From the NCBI GenBank assembly GCA_029211145.1, contig JARGEQ010000040.1, positions 1 to 64,000 on the forward strand: DNA of 64,000 nt, read 5' to 3'. This document shows, piece after piece, positions 26,751-35,041 of this stretch (position 1 is its first letter; each line of letters starts with the position of its first letter). The notes beneath the pieces were generated by a model. That model was not told the origin of the DNA. It ran no database searches and saw only the letters and a list, made by a program, of their open reading frames with translations. The position numbers and the translations under genes were made by a program. Source of the DNA: Marinimicrococcus flavescens. GTDB taxonomy: Bacteria; Pseudomonadota; Alphaproteobacteria; Geminicoccales; Geminicoccaceae.

Positions 26751-27995
26751 TCAGCCGCGCCGCGTGACCTTGAGGGCGCGGCGGTCGAGATGGGCCTCCA
26801 CCTCGGCCAGATCGATGCCCTCGCGGGCGAGCCGCGCCAGGGTGAAGTAGAGCACGTCGGCGGCCTCCCAGACCACGTCCTCGCGGGACGTCGCCTGGGT
26901 CAGCTCCTCGGCCTCCTCGCGCAGCTTGGCGGCGAGCAGCGCCTTGTCGGCGAACAGGCGGGCGGTGTAGCTGCCCTCCGGCGCGTCGGCGCGGCGCGCC
27001 TCGAGCACCCGCATCAGGCGGGTGAGGCCGGCAGCCTCGCCCCAGCAGGAATGGGTGTCGAGATGGCAGAAGCCGGGCCCCTTCTGGCGCACCACGAAGC
27101 GGGCGCCGTCGCGGTCGCAGTCGAGGTCGATGCGCAGCAGCTCCTGGGTGGCGCCGCTGCTCTCGCCCTTGACCCAAAGGCCGCGCGAGCGCGACTGGTA
27201 GACACCCATGCGCCGCCGCACCGCCTCGCGGATCGATTCCCTCGAGGAATAGACCAGACCCAGCGCCACGTTGCGCTCGTCCACCACCACGGTGGGATAG
27301 AGCCCGTCCGGCCGGTCGGTCGAGAGCGGCGCCATGATGGCGTCGGCGAGATCGAGCCTGCCCGTATAAAGCGCCATGCCCACCTGGGCATCGGCACCGA
27401 TCTCGTCCAGCGCCCTGATCTCCTCGGCGGTCGTGACGCCGCCGGCAATGGTCACCCGGCAGTCCTTGCCGGCCGCCTCGACGATCTCGCGGGCAAGCTC
27501 GAGATTGGTGCCGCCCAGCCTGCCCTCGCGCTCGACGAAGGTCACGAGGAAGCCCGAGACGTGCTCCTTGAGCTCGGCCACCCGCTCGAGGATCCCGCGG
27601 CCGGTGGCCTCCTTCCAGCCCTCGACCACCACCTCGCCGTTCTTTGCGTCGAGAGCGGCGATCACCCGCTCGCGCGGCAGCTTCGCCAGGATCTCGGGCT
27701 TGGCCATGGTGCCCAGGATGACCTGCCGGGCGCCCAGGTCGAGCCAGCGGACGGCCGCGTCGATGTCGCGGATGCCGCCGCCGACCCGGCAGGCGAAGCG
27801 GCGCACCAGCGCCTCCACCAGGGTGGCGTTGGAGCCGGTGCGTAGGGCGGCGTCGAGATCGATCACGGCGATCTCGCCGGCCAGCGCGAAGCGCTCGGCG
27901 ATGGGCAGCGGGTCGCCGGCGTCGATGGCCTTCTTCTCGCCGCCGACGAGCTGGACGGCCTGGCCGCCCTGGAGGTCGATGCTGGGTACGATCAC
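26751..27995 (-). CDS. hisA/hisI/hisE: Trifunctional HisA-HisI-HisE fusion
   Basis: One 414-residue frame joins three histidine enzymes. HisA (ProFAR isomerase, about 1-225) has the catalytic aspartates Asp7 (VPSIDLQGG) and Asp116 ([15 protein letters not shown]) and a VGGGIRD loop. HisI (PRA-CH, about 228-320) has [26 protein letters not shown], metal-site LDCDRD and cysteines 310 and 317. HisE (PRA-PH, about 325-414) has [10 protein letters not shown] (359-368) and WEAADVLYF. Together they would convert PR-ATP to PRFAR. The GTG start overlaps the hisF stop (GTGA). There is no internal stop or frameshift. The HisI-HisE half shares with my recollection of yeast His4 the strings [36 protein letters not shown] and LKVTRR. 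Confidence 0.93.
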   Translation of the reverse strand: MIVPSIDLQGGQAVQLVGGEKKAIDAGDPLPIAERFALAGEIAVIDLDAALRTGSNATLVEALVRRFACRVGGGIRDIDAAVRWLDLGARQVILGTMAKPEILAKLPRERVIAALDAKNGEVVVEGWKEATGRGILERVAELKEHVSGFLVTFVEREGRLGGTNLELAREIVEAAGKDCRVTIAGGVTTAEEIRALDEIGADAQVGMALYTGRLDLADAIMAPLSTDRPDGLYPTVVVDERNVALGLVYSSRESIREAVRRRMGVYQSRSRGLWVKGESSGATQELLRIDLDCDRDGARFVVRQKGPGFCHLDTHSCWGEAAGLTRLMRVLEARRADAPEGSYTARLFADKALLAAKLREEAEELTQATSREDVVWEAADVLYFTLARLAREGIDLAEVEAHLDRRALKVTRRG

Positions 27996-28744
27996 GGCCT
28001 GATGCGGATCCCGTGGTCCTGCAGATAGAGCTTGACGTCGCCCACGGTGAGGTCGCCGTCGTGGAAGATGGAGGCGGCCAGCACGGCATCCGCGCCGGCC
28101 TCGAAGGCCTGGAGCAGATGCTCGGCGCTGTCGGCGCCGCCCGAGGCGATCACCGGCACCTGCACCGCATGGGCGACGGCGCCGGTGAGCGGCAGGTCGT
28201 AGCCCGAGCGGGTCCCGTCCTTGTCCCAGGAGGTGAGCAGGATCTCGCCCGCTCCCCGGCGCTCGGCCTCCTGCGCCCAGCCCACGGCCTCGATGCCGGT
28301 GGGCTCGCGGCCGCCCTTGATCAGCACCTCGAAGCGGCCGTCACGGGTCGCAGCGTCGATCGCCAGCACGCAGCACTGCCGGCCGAAGCGCTCGGCGATC
28401 TCGCTCAAAAGCTCGGGCCGGGCGACCGCCGCGGTGTTGACGGAGACCTTGTCGGCGCCGGCCTCGAGAAGATGCCAAGCGTCGTCCACCTCGCGGATGC
28501 CGCCGCCTACGGTCAGGGGGATCGACAGCACCTCGCGCACCCGGCGGATGGTCTCGAGCTGGTTGCCTCTTCCCTCGGGCGTGGCCGAGACGTCGAGGAT
28601 CACCAGCTCGTCGGCGCCCTGCTCCTCGTAGAGCCGGGCCCGCTCGGCCGGATCGCCGGCGTCGCGAAGCCCCTGGAAGCGCACGCCCTTGACCACCCGG
28701 CCGTGGCTGACGTCGAGGCAGGGGATGATGCGGGCAGCCAGCAT
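27992..28744 (-). CDS. hisF: Imidazole glycerol phosphate synthase cyclase subunit
   Basis: The 250-residue TIM barrel uses ammonia from HisH to convert PRFAR into IGP and AICAR. Catalytic aspartates are in [16 protein letters not shown] (Asp11) and CVLAIDAAT (near 130). The usual DITAS strand is replaced by [12 protein letters not shown], a variant worth noting. The ATG overlaps the hisH stop by one base, and its own stop overlaps the GTG of hisAIE, so hisH, hisF and hisAIE are translationally coupled. Confidence 0.95.
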   Translation of the reverse strand: MLAARIIPCLDVSHGRVVKGVRFQGLRDAGDPAERARLYEEQGADELVILDVSATPEGRGNQLETIRRVREVLSIPLTVGGGIREVDDAWHLLEAGADKVSVNTAAVARPELLSEIAERFGRQCCVLAIDAATRDGRFEVLIKGGREPTGIEAVGWAQEAERRGAGEILLTSWDKDGTRSGYDLPLTGAVAHAVQVPVIASGGADSAEHLLQAFEAGADAVLAASIFHDGDLTVGDVKLYLQDHGIRIRP

Positions 28745-29337
28745 CAGCGCAGCTCCAGCCAGCGGGACAGCAGCGCCTGCCCGTAGGCGCCGGAAAGCTC
28801 GGGATGGAACTGGCAGCCGATCACGTTGCCGCGCTCCATGGCCGCCACGAACGGGCCACCATGCTCGGCCGTCGCCACCCTCCAGCCCGGCGCCTCGAGG
28901 GCGCGGTAGCTGTTGGCGAAATAGGCCCAGCCTTCCTCGAGCAGGTTGCAGCCTTCCTCCGGCCGCACGAGATTCCAGCCGAACTGCGGGACCCGCACGC
29001 CGGCCGGAAAACGACCGACCACGGAGGCCACGACGCCCAGGCCGGTGACGCCGGGGCTCTCCTCGCTCTCGGCGAACAGAAGCTGGTGGCCGACGCAGAT
29101 CGCCATGGTCGGCCGGTCGGCAGCGATGCGCTCGCGCAGGGCCGCGGCGAGCCCGTGCTCGAGCAGCCGCCGGAGCGAGCTGCCGAAGGCGCCCACGCCC
29201 GGCAGCATGACCCGCCCGGCCTTGCGCACCCTGTCGGGGTCCTCGCTCACCACCGGCTCGGCGCCCAGCCGGCGGAACGCCGCCTGCACCGAGGCGATGT
29301 TGGCGGTCCCCGTCGGGACGATCAGAACCTCAGCCAT
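28744..29337 (-). CDS. hisH: Imidazole glycerol phosphate synthase glutaminase subunit
   Basis: The 197-residue class-I glutamine amidotransferase has the nucleophilic cysteine in [10 protein letters not shown] and the His-Glu pair in CQFHPELSG. The oxyanion segment is [10 protein letters not shown]. The N-terminal [19 protein letters not shown] resembles the enterobacterial TGxAN form rather than the GNLRSV form seen in most bacteria. An AGGTG lies upstream of ATG 29337. It works as a heterodimer with HisF, encoded immediately downstream. Confidence 0.94.
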   Translation of the reverse strand: MAEVLIVPTGTANIASVQAAFRRLGAEPVVSEDPDRVRKAGRVMLPGVGAFGSSLRRLLEHGLAAALRERIAADRPTMAICVGHQLLFAESEESPGVTGLGVVASVVGRFPAGVRVPQFGWNLVRPEEGCNLLEEGWAYFANSYRALEAPGWRVATAEHGGPFVAAMERGNVIGCQFHPELSGAYGQALLSRWLELR

Positions 29338-29400
29338 GGATCACGACACCTCGGGGAACGGGGCGGAACGGGGCGGCACGGGCCGCCGGTGCGGCCGCGC

Positions 29401-30000
29401 TCAGAGCACGCCCTTGGTGCTCGGCACCTCGGCCGAACCAGTCGATGCTACCGCCTCCCGGAGCGCCAGCGCCAGCGCCTTGAAGGCCGCCTCGGCGCGG
29501 TGATGGTCGTTCTCGCCGCGGATCATGTCGACGTGAAGGGCCATGCGGCCGGCCACCGCGAGCGAGTTGAAGAAATGGGTGATGTTCTCGCACGCCACAT
29601 CGCCCAGCTTCTCGCGCCGCAGATCGAGAAAGACATGCGGCGAAGGCCGGCCGGAAAGGTCGATGACGACCCGCGCCAGCGCCTCGTCGAGGGGGGCGTG
29701 GGCCGTCGCGAAACGACGGATGCCGCGGCGCTCGCCCAAGGCGGCGTCGAGCGCCATGCCCAGGGTGATGGCGCAGTCCTCGACGGTGTGGTGGTCGTCG
29801 ACCTCGAGATCGCCCTCGCAGGAAAGCGCGATGTCGATCCGCGAATGCTTGGCCAGCGCGCTCAGCATGTGGTCGAGAAAGCCGATGCCGGTGTCGATCT
29901 CGGCCTCGCCGCTGCCGTCCAGGACCAGGGCGGCGCGGACCAGGGTCTCGCCGGTATGCCGCTCGACCCGGGCGGTGCGGTCGTCAGTGTCTTCGCTCAA
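29401..30000 (-). CDS. hisB: Imidazoleglycerol-phosphate dehydratase
   Basis: The 199-residue monofunctional IGP dehydratase shows the manganese-binding motifs GFLDHMLSALAKH and EVDDHHTVEDCAI and the second copy HVDMIRGENDHHRAEAAFKA. TTG 30000 is chosen because AGGTGG precedes it by about 6 nt and it gives the usual family length; a GTG at 30069 would add a low-complexity leader. No histidinol-phosphatase domain is attached. Second gene of the operon, 73 bp after hisG. Confidence 0.93.
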   Translation of the reverse strand: MSEDTDDRTARVERHTGETLVRAALVLDGSGEAEIDTGIGFLDHMLSALAKHSRIDIALSCEGDLEVDDHHTVEDCAITLGMALDAALGERRGIRRFATAHAPLDEALARVVIDLSGRPSPHVFLDLRREKLGDVACENITHFFNSLAVAGRMALHVDMIRGENDHHRAEAAFKALALALREAVASTGSAEVPSTKGVL

Positions 30001-30073
30001 GGCAGCCACCTCAGCAGGGCAGGACCGGGCTCGGGCAGCACCAGCGTCGGGCGGCTCCCGGCCCGGCACGGGG

Positions 30074-30952
30074 TCAGGGTACGATCTGGGCGATCCCGGA
30101 GACCACGATGTCGGTGCCGCCGCGCTCCTTGATGGCGCGGATCAGCTCCGGCAGGTCGGCGCGCGGCACCGCCGCCTTGACGGCGAAGCCGGCCTCGTGA
30201 TGCAGCGGAGCGATCGTCGGCTCTCGCATGCAGGGCAGCACCTCGACCACCGCCTCGAGACTGGCGGCCGGGACGTTGACCTCGATCATGACGCGCCGCC
30301 GGGCATCCAGCACCGAGCGCAGCAGCAGCACGAGATGCTCGATGGTGGCGCGCTTCTCGGGATGCTCCAGTGAGCGCGGATGGGCCACCAGCCGGGTCGA
30401 GCTGCGCATCACCTCGTCGACGATCAGCAGGCCGTTGGCCTTGAGCGTGGCGCCGGTGGCGGTGTTGTCGACGATGCAGTCGGCGTCCTCGGGCGGGAAC
30501 ACCTCGGTGGCGCCGTAGGAGCGGATCACCCGTGCGTCGTGGCCGTTGGCGTCGAGCCAGCGGCGCGCCAGCCGCTCATATTCGGTCGCCACCACGAAGG
30601 GGCGCGCGGGGAGCTTGCCGTTCTCGAGGCACTCGGGCCCGGCAGCGGCCACGATTCGCACCGGGTCGAGCCCGGTGTCGAGCAGCTCGACCAGCTCGGC
30701 ACCCTGTTCGGCGATCCAGTCGGCGCCGGCGAAGCCCACGTCGCGGGAGCCGGCATGCAGCATCTCGACGATGTTCTGGGGCTTGAGGATCTTCGCCTCG
30801 AAGCCGTCCAGGGAGATCGAGGGCCGGTAGCCGCGCTTGTCGAAGGTCAGGCGGATGCCGGCGTCGCCCAGGAGCCGCAGGACGTTTTCCTGCATGCGCC
30901 CCTTGGGCAAGGCGAGATGGACGAGGCCACTGGTGGGGGCGGTGCTGCGCAA
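30074..30952 (-). CDS. hisG: ATP phosphoribosyltransferase, long form
   Basis: The 292-residue enzyme catalyses the first committed step of histidine synthesis. It has LALPKGRMQENVLRLLGDAG at the N-terminus, the PRPP loop EDADCIVDNTATGATLKANG, and a C-terminal regulatory ACT-like domain (residues about 215-292, ending GGTDIVVSGIAQIVP), so feedback inhibition by histidine is expected and HisZ is not needed. TTG 30952 is preferred over TTG 30994: the former has GAGAG upstream, and a promoter-like pair predicts transcription from about 31000, leaving almost no leader for the latter. Confidence 0.92.
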   Translation of the reverse strand: MRSTAPTSGLVHLALPKGRMQENVLRLLGDAGIRLTFDKRGYRPSISLDGFEAKILKPQNIVEMLHAGSRDVGFAGADWIAEQGAELVELLDTGLDPVRIVAAAGPECLENGKLPARPFVVATEYERLARRWLDANGHDARVIRSYGATEVFPPEDADCIVDNTATGATLKANGLLIVDEVMRSSTRLVAHPRSLEHPEKRATIEHLVLLLRSVLDARRRVMIEVNVPAASLEAVVEVLPCMREPTIAPLHHEAGFAVKAAVPRADLPELIRAIKERGGTDIVVSGIAQIVP

Positions 30953-31008
30953 CGGATCTCTCGACAGGGCGATAGGCTTGCTCGATGCGCGCAAGAGGGC
31001 GCGCCGGG

Positions 31009-31037
31009 TTTATAGAGAATGCCCATGCCAGCGTAAA
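31009..31037 (-). promoter_or_regulatory. Candidate promoter of the histidine operon
   Basis: On the minus strand TTTACG (31037-31032) and TATAAA (31014-31009) are separated by 17 bp, giving a predicted transcript start near 31001-31002, about 50 nt before the hisG TTG. No leader peptide with histidine codons is visible in the short leader, so attenuation is not supported. Confidence 0.5.
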
Positions 31038-31070
31038 GCCGAGCCCGGGTGCGACCGCCTTTGCCCGGCC

Positions 31071-32867
31071 TCACGCACCCGCTGCCGTCCGCTCCTCGCG
31101 TGCCGCCCGCGCCCAGCCGTCCCCTGCCTCGCCGGCCCCGCCATGCGGCAGGACGTCGGCAGCCGCCCACAGATCGGCCGAGGCCAGCGCCAGCATGTCG
31201 AGCTCGGGTGGGACGGCCGCCGGTGCCTCGGCCGCCGCCGCCTGGCGTGCCTCGGGCAGCTCGCCGGGCTGTGGCATGAAGTCGGCGAGCAGGTCCGTCT
31301 CGCCCGCCCGGATCAGCCCGGCCAGGTCGCGCAGCCCGTGGCCGAGGTCGATGCCGGCGAAGGCATCCTCGTGCCCGGCATAGTCCTTGAGCAGGGCCAC
31401 CTCGACCCCGTCATGGAGCAGCCGCAGGTCGCCGCCGTCGAGGAAGGCCGAGAGCAGGTCCTCCTGCGCCCCCTCGAGCCGCAGCGTGTTGCGGCCCTCG
31501 TGATCGAAGACCGTGCTGCTCTCGGCCAGGCCCAGCACGAAGGTGTCGTCGCCGGCGCCGCCATAGAGGATGTCGTGCCCGGCGCCGCCGTCCAGCCAGT
31601 CGTCGCCGTCGCCGCCCCACAGCATGTCGTCGCCGTCGCCGCCGAGCAGGCGATCGTCGCCGGCTCCGCCATGAAGCCGGTTGTCGCCGGCATTGCCCTC
31701 GATGATGTTGGCGCGGCCGTCGCCGATCACGTCGTGCGCGGCGATGCCTTCCAGCCGGACGTTCTCGATGCCGCCATGAACCTGCTGGCGGAAGCTCTCG
31801 AATCCTGGGGGCAGCGTCTTGGCGGTCACGCTGTCGCCGATCAGGAAGGTGGCGGTGCCGGCCGGCGCAAGGCTCGGGAACGCCTTGGCGAGCGAGCCGC
31901 TCCACGGCTCGGCCACCACCAGCGTGTCGTTGCCGCCGCCCTCGTCGCGGGCGATGTCGCCGACATCGTCGATCACCAGCGTATCGTCGCCGGCACCGCC
32001 GGAGAGATCGTCGGCGCCCGGCCCGCCATCGAGGAAATCGTTGCCGGGGCCACCCGAGAGCCGGTCGCTGCCGGCGCCGCCGAGGAGCACGTCGTCGCCG
32101 TCGCCGCCCTCCAGCACGTCATCGCCCGCCTCGCCCTCGAGGCGGTCGTCGCCCTCGCCGCCATCCAGCATGTCGTCGCCGGCGCCGCCCAGCAGCACGT
32201 CGTCGCCGGCGCCGCCATAGAGCGTGTCGCGGCCGCCGCGTCCCTCGAGCCGGTCGTCGCCGGCACCGCCGATGAGCGTGTCCTCGGCCTCGGTGCCGAT
32301 CAGCGTGTCGTTCCCGGTGTCGCCCTCGACATGCTCGCCGATCGGCCCGAGATCCTCGTCGGGATCCTCGACCTCGGGCTCCTCGGGCAGCGGCATCGGC
32401 GGCAGCGTGACCTGGGTCATGGTGATCTCGGGCGCCGCCGCGGCGGCAGGCCGGCTGCCCTCCGGCAGGATCTCGGCGGCCGGGGCCGGCACCGGATGCC
32501 GCGATGCAAAGCCGCTGTCGGCGAAGCGGGCCGCCCCACCCGGCGCCGCCAGCGCGCGCGGCTCGATCAGCCCGCCGGCGTCCAGCAGCGAGCCCGGTGC
32601 GCCGGAAGCGGGCAGCCCGCCGGAACCGCCCGTGCGGGCGATACCGCCGGTGCCCGGCAGCCAGCCCGCCTCGCCTGCCGCATCGTCGGCCAGCGCCGGG
32701 TCCCGGTTCGCCTCAGCCGGCAGCTCGCCGGCGAACGCACCCTGGCGCATCACCAAAAAGCCCATGAAGGTCGCCGCCAGCGGCGTCGTCACGGCGAGCC
32801 CGTCGGCCAGCCGCCGCCGTGCGCGGCGTCGCGGCGGCCCCGCCGGACCGATGGTCAAAGCATGCAT
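31071..32867 (-). CDS. RTX-repeat (hemolysin-type calcium-binding) protein with N-terminal membrane segment
   Basis: The 598-residue protein starts at ATG 32867, which has GGGGAG about 8 nt upstream. It has a very basic N-terminus (GPPRRRARRRLADG) and one hydrophobic segment at about 24-46, then a low-complexity Ala/Gly/Pro region. Two blocks of Ca-binding nonapeptides (GGxGxDxLx) follow, at about 183-299 and 379-444. The block-1 series is uninterrupted for a dozen repeats (GGAGDDRLEG, GGAGDDVLLG). The final 150 residues are acidic and hydrophobic. RTX proteins are normally exported unprocessed by type I systems through a C-terminal signal; the N-terminal segment is unusual and could anchor it. 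No ABC/MFP exporter genes are in the window. Substrate or binding partner unknown. Confidence 0.85.
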   Translation of the reverse strand: MHALTIGPAGPPRRRARRRLADGLAVTTPLAATFMGFLVMRQGAFAGELPAEANRDPALADDAAGEAGWLPGTGGIARTGGSGGLPASGAPGSLLDAGGLIEPRALAAPGGAARFADSGFASRHPVPAPAAEILPEGSRPAAAAAPEITMTQVTLPPMPLPEEPEVEDPDEDLGPIGEHVEGDTGNDTLIGTEAEDTLIGGAGDDRLEGRGGRDTLYGGAGDDVLLGGAGDDMLDGGEGDDRLEGEAGDDVLEGGDGDDVLLGGAGSDRLSGGPGNDFLDGGPGADDLSGGAGDDTLVIDDVGDIARDEGGGNDTLVVAEPWSGSLAKAFPSLAPAGTATFLIGDSVTAKTLPPGFESFRQQVHGGIENVRLEGIAAHDVIGDGRANIIEGNAGDNRLHGGAGDDRLLGGDGDDMLWGGDGDDWLDGGAGHDILYGGAGDDTFVLGLAESSTVFDHEGRNTLRLEGAQEDLLSAFLDGGDLRLLHDGVEVALLKDYAGHEDAFAGIDLGHGLRDLAGLIRAGETDLLADFMPQPGELPEARQAAAAEAPAAVPPELDMLALASADLWAAADVLPHGGAGEAGDGWARAAREERTAAGA

Positions 32868-32978
32868 CGCGCGCCACTCCCCAGCCCCGGCACCCGTTGC
32901 CGGGACTCCCTGTTGCGCTTTCGATGAAGGGACCCGCTTTTCGCTGCGACGGCCGCTTCTGAGCCTTCGCTTGAACTT

Positions 32979-33007
32979 ATCATACACAGTTAAAGCACTG
33001 ATAACAA
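32979..33007 (-). promoter_or_regulatory. Candidate promoter of the RTX gene
   Basis: On the minus strand TTGTTA (33007-33002) and TATGAT (32984-32979) are separated by exactly 17 bp. Each box matches the sigma-70 consensus at 4-5 of 6 positions. The predicted 5' leader is about 105 nt. Confidence 0.6.
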
Positions 33008-33072
33008 ACGATTCTAACGGCATTCTTCAAAGCCGGAAAGAACCTTGCGCACAGCGGCCTTCCACGCCCTCG

Positions 33073-33089
33073 TTAAACCTGTGGTTTAA
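33073..33089. promoter_or_regulatory. Operator-like perfect palindrome
   Basis: TTAAACC (33073-33079), spacer TGT, GGTTTAA (33083-33089): a perfect 7-bp inverted repeat. It is 66 bp upstream of the RTX -35 box and 254 bp before the SGNH start, a plausible binding site for a dimeric regulator of either direction. The regulator is unknown. Confidence 0.5.
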
Positions 33090-33342
33090 GTTTCCTGCAC
33101 GACGAACCGCTTTTCCGCGCGGGACGTTTTGGCGGGGGTCGTCATCCCTGTTATCCTCAGCGGGACATAGCGAAGGCCTACCATGGTAGTGTTTCACGCT
33201 GCAGCGAGGTGCAACGCGCAACTGAATTCGTGGTTGAATCGGCGCACGCCGGATGCAGCTTCGCGGCCAGCATCCCCGACCCTTCGAGCCCAGCCGACCA
33301 TGGACGTGCGATGAGAACCACCGAGCAGGGGAGCATGCAGCG

Positions 33343-34524
33343 TTGACCCGGGGCCGCCTGTCGACGAGCCGGGAGCCCGGCACCGGCCGGGGTGCCAAGC
33401 GTGCCGCCCTGCTCAACCTGACGCTGCTCGCGGCGGCCCTGCTCGTCGGGGCCGCCGCCCTCGAGGGCTTCCTGCGGCTGTTCCCGCAGTTCCTGCCGGA
33501 GACCGCGCAGGTCCGCCTCATGTGGGCGGAGGTCGGTGCCGCCGAGCGCGCCGCGCGCGGCGGCATGATCCGCACCGACCCCGAGCTGGGCTTCCGCTAT
33601 GCGCCCGATCACGCCGGCCGCATTGCCCGCGCCGATCTGGCCTTCTCCTTTAGGACCGACAGCCACGGTTTCCGCAATGCCGGGCCATGGCCGCAAACCA
33701 GCGAGATCGTCCTGGTCGGCGATTCCATGGCGTTCGGCTACGGCGTGGAGGACGAGGAGGCATGGGCCTCGCTCGTCCGCCGGGAGATGGGCGGCGGCCT
33801 CGTCAATCTGGCCCTGCCGGGTATGGCGCCGCAGCAATATCTGCGCGCGCTGGAGGCTTACGGACTCGGCCTCCAGCCGAAGCTGGTGCTGTTCGCGCTC
33901 TTTCCCGGCAACGACCTCGTGGACGCCGCCAACTTCCAGGGCTGGCTGGATGCCGATCGCCCGGGCAGCTATCTCGACTGGGGCTTTCGCGACCGGTCGG
34001 GCGGCCTCGAGAGCGTTCTCGAGCACAGCCATCTCTTCTGGTTCCTGCGCGAGTCGCGGCGCATGCTGGGAGCGCGCGCCGGCAGCGTGACCCTGCAGCT
34101 CGACGACGGCCCCCTGCAGCTCGCCCCCGCCCTCTATGCACCTTCCGACGAGGAGCTGGGCGAGAACGCGCCGAGCTTCAATCTCGTCGTGCAGACGGTG
34201 GAGCGGGCGCAGCGGCTGGCGGACAGGCACGGCGCCGACTTCCTGGTGCTGCTCGTGCCGACCAAGGAGCATGTCTACCTGCCGGCCGGCGAGGACGACC
34301 CGCTGCCGCGGATCGAGCGGCTGGCTCGGGCGCTGGCGGCGCGCGGCATCGACACACTCGACCTGACACCGGCCCTGCGCGAGGCTGCAAGGCGCGGCGA
34401 GCGGGTCTATTTCGAGATCGACGGCCACCCCAACCGCCGGGGCAACGAGCTGATCGCCCGGGCCGTCACGGAGCGCCTGCAAGCGAGGCCGCCCGCCGGC
34501 CAGGCGCTCGCCAGCGGCGGGTGA
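33343..34524 (+). CDS. Membrane-anchored SGNH/GDSL-type hydrolase or acyltransferase
   Basis: The 393-residue product has one N-terminal membrane segment (about 21-42) and an SGNH-type domain. Block I is VLVGDSMAFGYG (Ser128), block II NLALPG (Asn155), block III LFPGND (Gly189-Asn190), and the C-terminal block V FEIDGHPN supplies Asp360 and His362. Such proteins de-esterify or O-acetylate carbohydrates and lipids in the periplasm. TTG 33343 is chosen because GGGGAG lies 9 nt upstream; an earlier ATG at 33253 would add an uncharacteristic leader before the membrane helix. It begins the cassette with SxtJ, DUF5989 and carbamoyltransferase, suggesting a surface-glycan modification role. Confidence 0.82.
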   Translation: MTRGRLSTSREPGTGRGAKRAALLNLTLLAAALLVGAAALEGFLRLFPQFLPETAQVRLMWAEVGAAERAARGGMIRTDPELGFRYAPDHAGRIARADLAFSFRTDSHGFRNAGPWPQTSEIVLVGDSMAFGYGVEDEEAWASLVRREMGGGLVNLALPGMAPQQYLRALEAYGLGLQPKLVLFALFPGNDLVDAANFQGWLDADRPGSYLDWGFRDRSGGLESVLEHSHLFWFLRESRRMLGARAGSVTLQLDDGPLQLAPALYAPSDEELGENAPSFNLVVQTVERAQRLADRHGADFLVLLVPTKEHVYLPAGEDDPLPRIERLARALAARGIDTLDLTPALREAARRGERVYFEIDGHPNRRGNELIARAVTERLQARPPAGQALASGG

Positions 34525-34574
34525 GATCGGACGAGGAAACCGGCCGTCGTCACGGCCGCCAGAGGGAGCCGCCC

Positions 34575-35018
34575 ATGGCCGGCAGGTCGCACGAGAGCTT
34601 CGAGGCGCACGAGGAGGAAGAGGTAGCGGGCCCGAGCGAGCGCTCCTTCGGGCTCACCGTGGGCGGCATCCTGCTGGCGCTGGGGCTCCTCCGCGAGCTG
34701 TTGGGCAGCGGCTTCGACCTGATGGCCCTGCCCCTGCTCGCCATCGGCGGCCTGCTGGCGCTGGCGGGGCTCGTGGCGCCGCGTCTCCTGGCGCCCCTCA
34801 ACCGCGCCTGGACCCGGCTCGGCCTCGTGCTCTTCAAGGTGGTCAACCCGGTGGTGATGCTGCTGATCTACGCCACCACCGTGGTGCCGATCGGCTTGCT
34901 GATGCGCCTTGCCGGCAAGGACCCGCTGCGGCTGAGGAAGGAGCCGGCGGCGGCGAGCTACTGGATCGACCGCGACCCGCCAGGCCCCGCACCCGAGACC
35001 ATGATCAACCAGTTCTGA
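34575..35018 (+). CDS. SxtJ family membrane protein
   Basis: The 147-residue product has an acidic N-terminus (ESFEAHEEEEVAGPSERSFG) and then three hydrophobic segments (about 26-42, 48-68 and 82-108). The tail PAAASYWIDRDPPGP is typical of the SxtJ family, named from a saxitoxin-cluster gene but widespread beside carbamoyltransferases. AGGGAG precedes ATG 34575. Function is unknown; it probably forms a membrane complex with the 49-residue DUF5989 protein encoded next. Confidence 0.82.
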   Translation: MAGRSHESFEAHEEEEVAGPSERSFGLTVGGILLALGLLRELLGSGFDLMALPLLAIGGLLALAGLVAPRLLAPLNRAWTRLGLVLFKVVNPVVMLLIYATTVVPIGLLMRLAGKDPLRLRKEPAAASYWIDRDPPGPAPETMINQF

Positions 35019-35041
35019 GCTGCGTTTCCCGGAGGGCTCCC

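Larger units (their letters stand above)
32868..33342. other. AT-rich divergent regulatory region between RTX and SGNH genes
   Basis: About 475 bp without a supported gene. The part from about 32970 to 33260 is visibly AT-rich against a GC-rich background. It contains a promoter for the RTX gene (32979-33007), a perfect palindrome (33073-33089) and the leader of the SGNH gene. Short frames here are not conserved-looking. The base composition suggests either a regulatory island or a transferred segment. Confidence 0.6.

Noticed and set aside
31560..32300. Apparent DNA tandem repeats that might suggest a CRISPR or satellite array
   Set aside because: They are degenerate, in-frame 27-bp units encoding RTX nonapeptides, with no unique spacers.
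30837..32927. A plus-strand frame of about 700 codons opposite hisG and the RTX gene
   Set aside because: Its repetitive sequence is the antisense of the RTX nonapeptide repeats.
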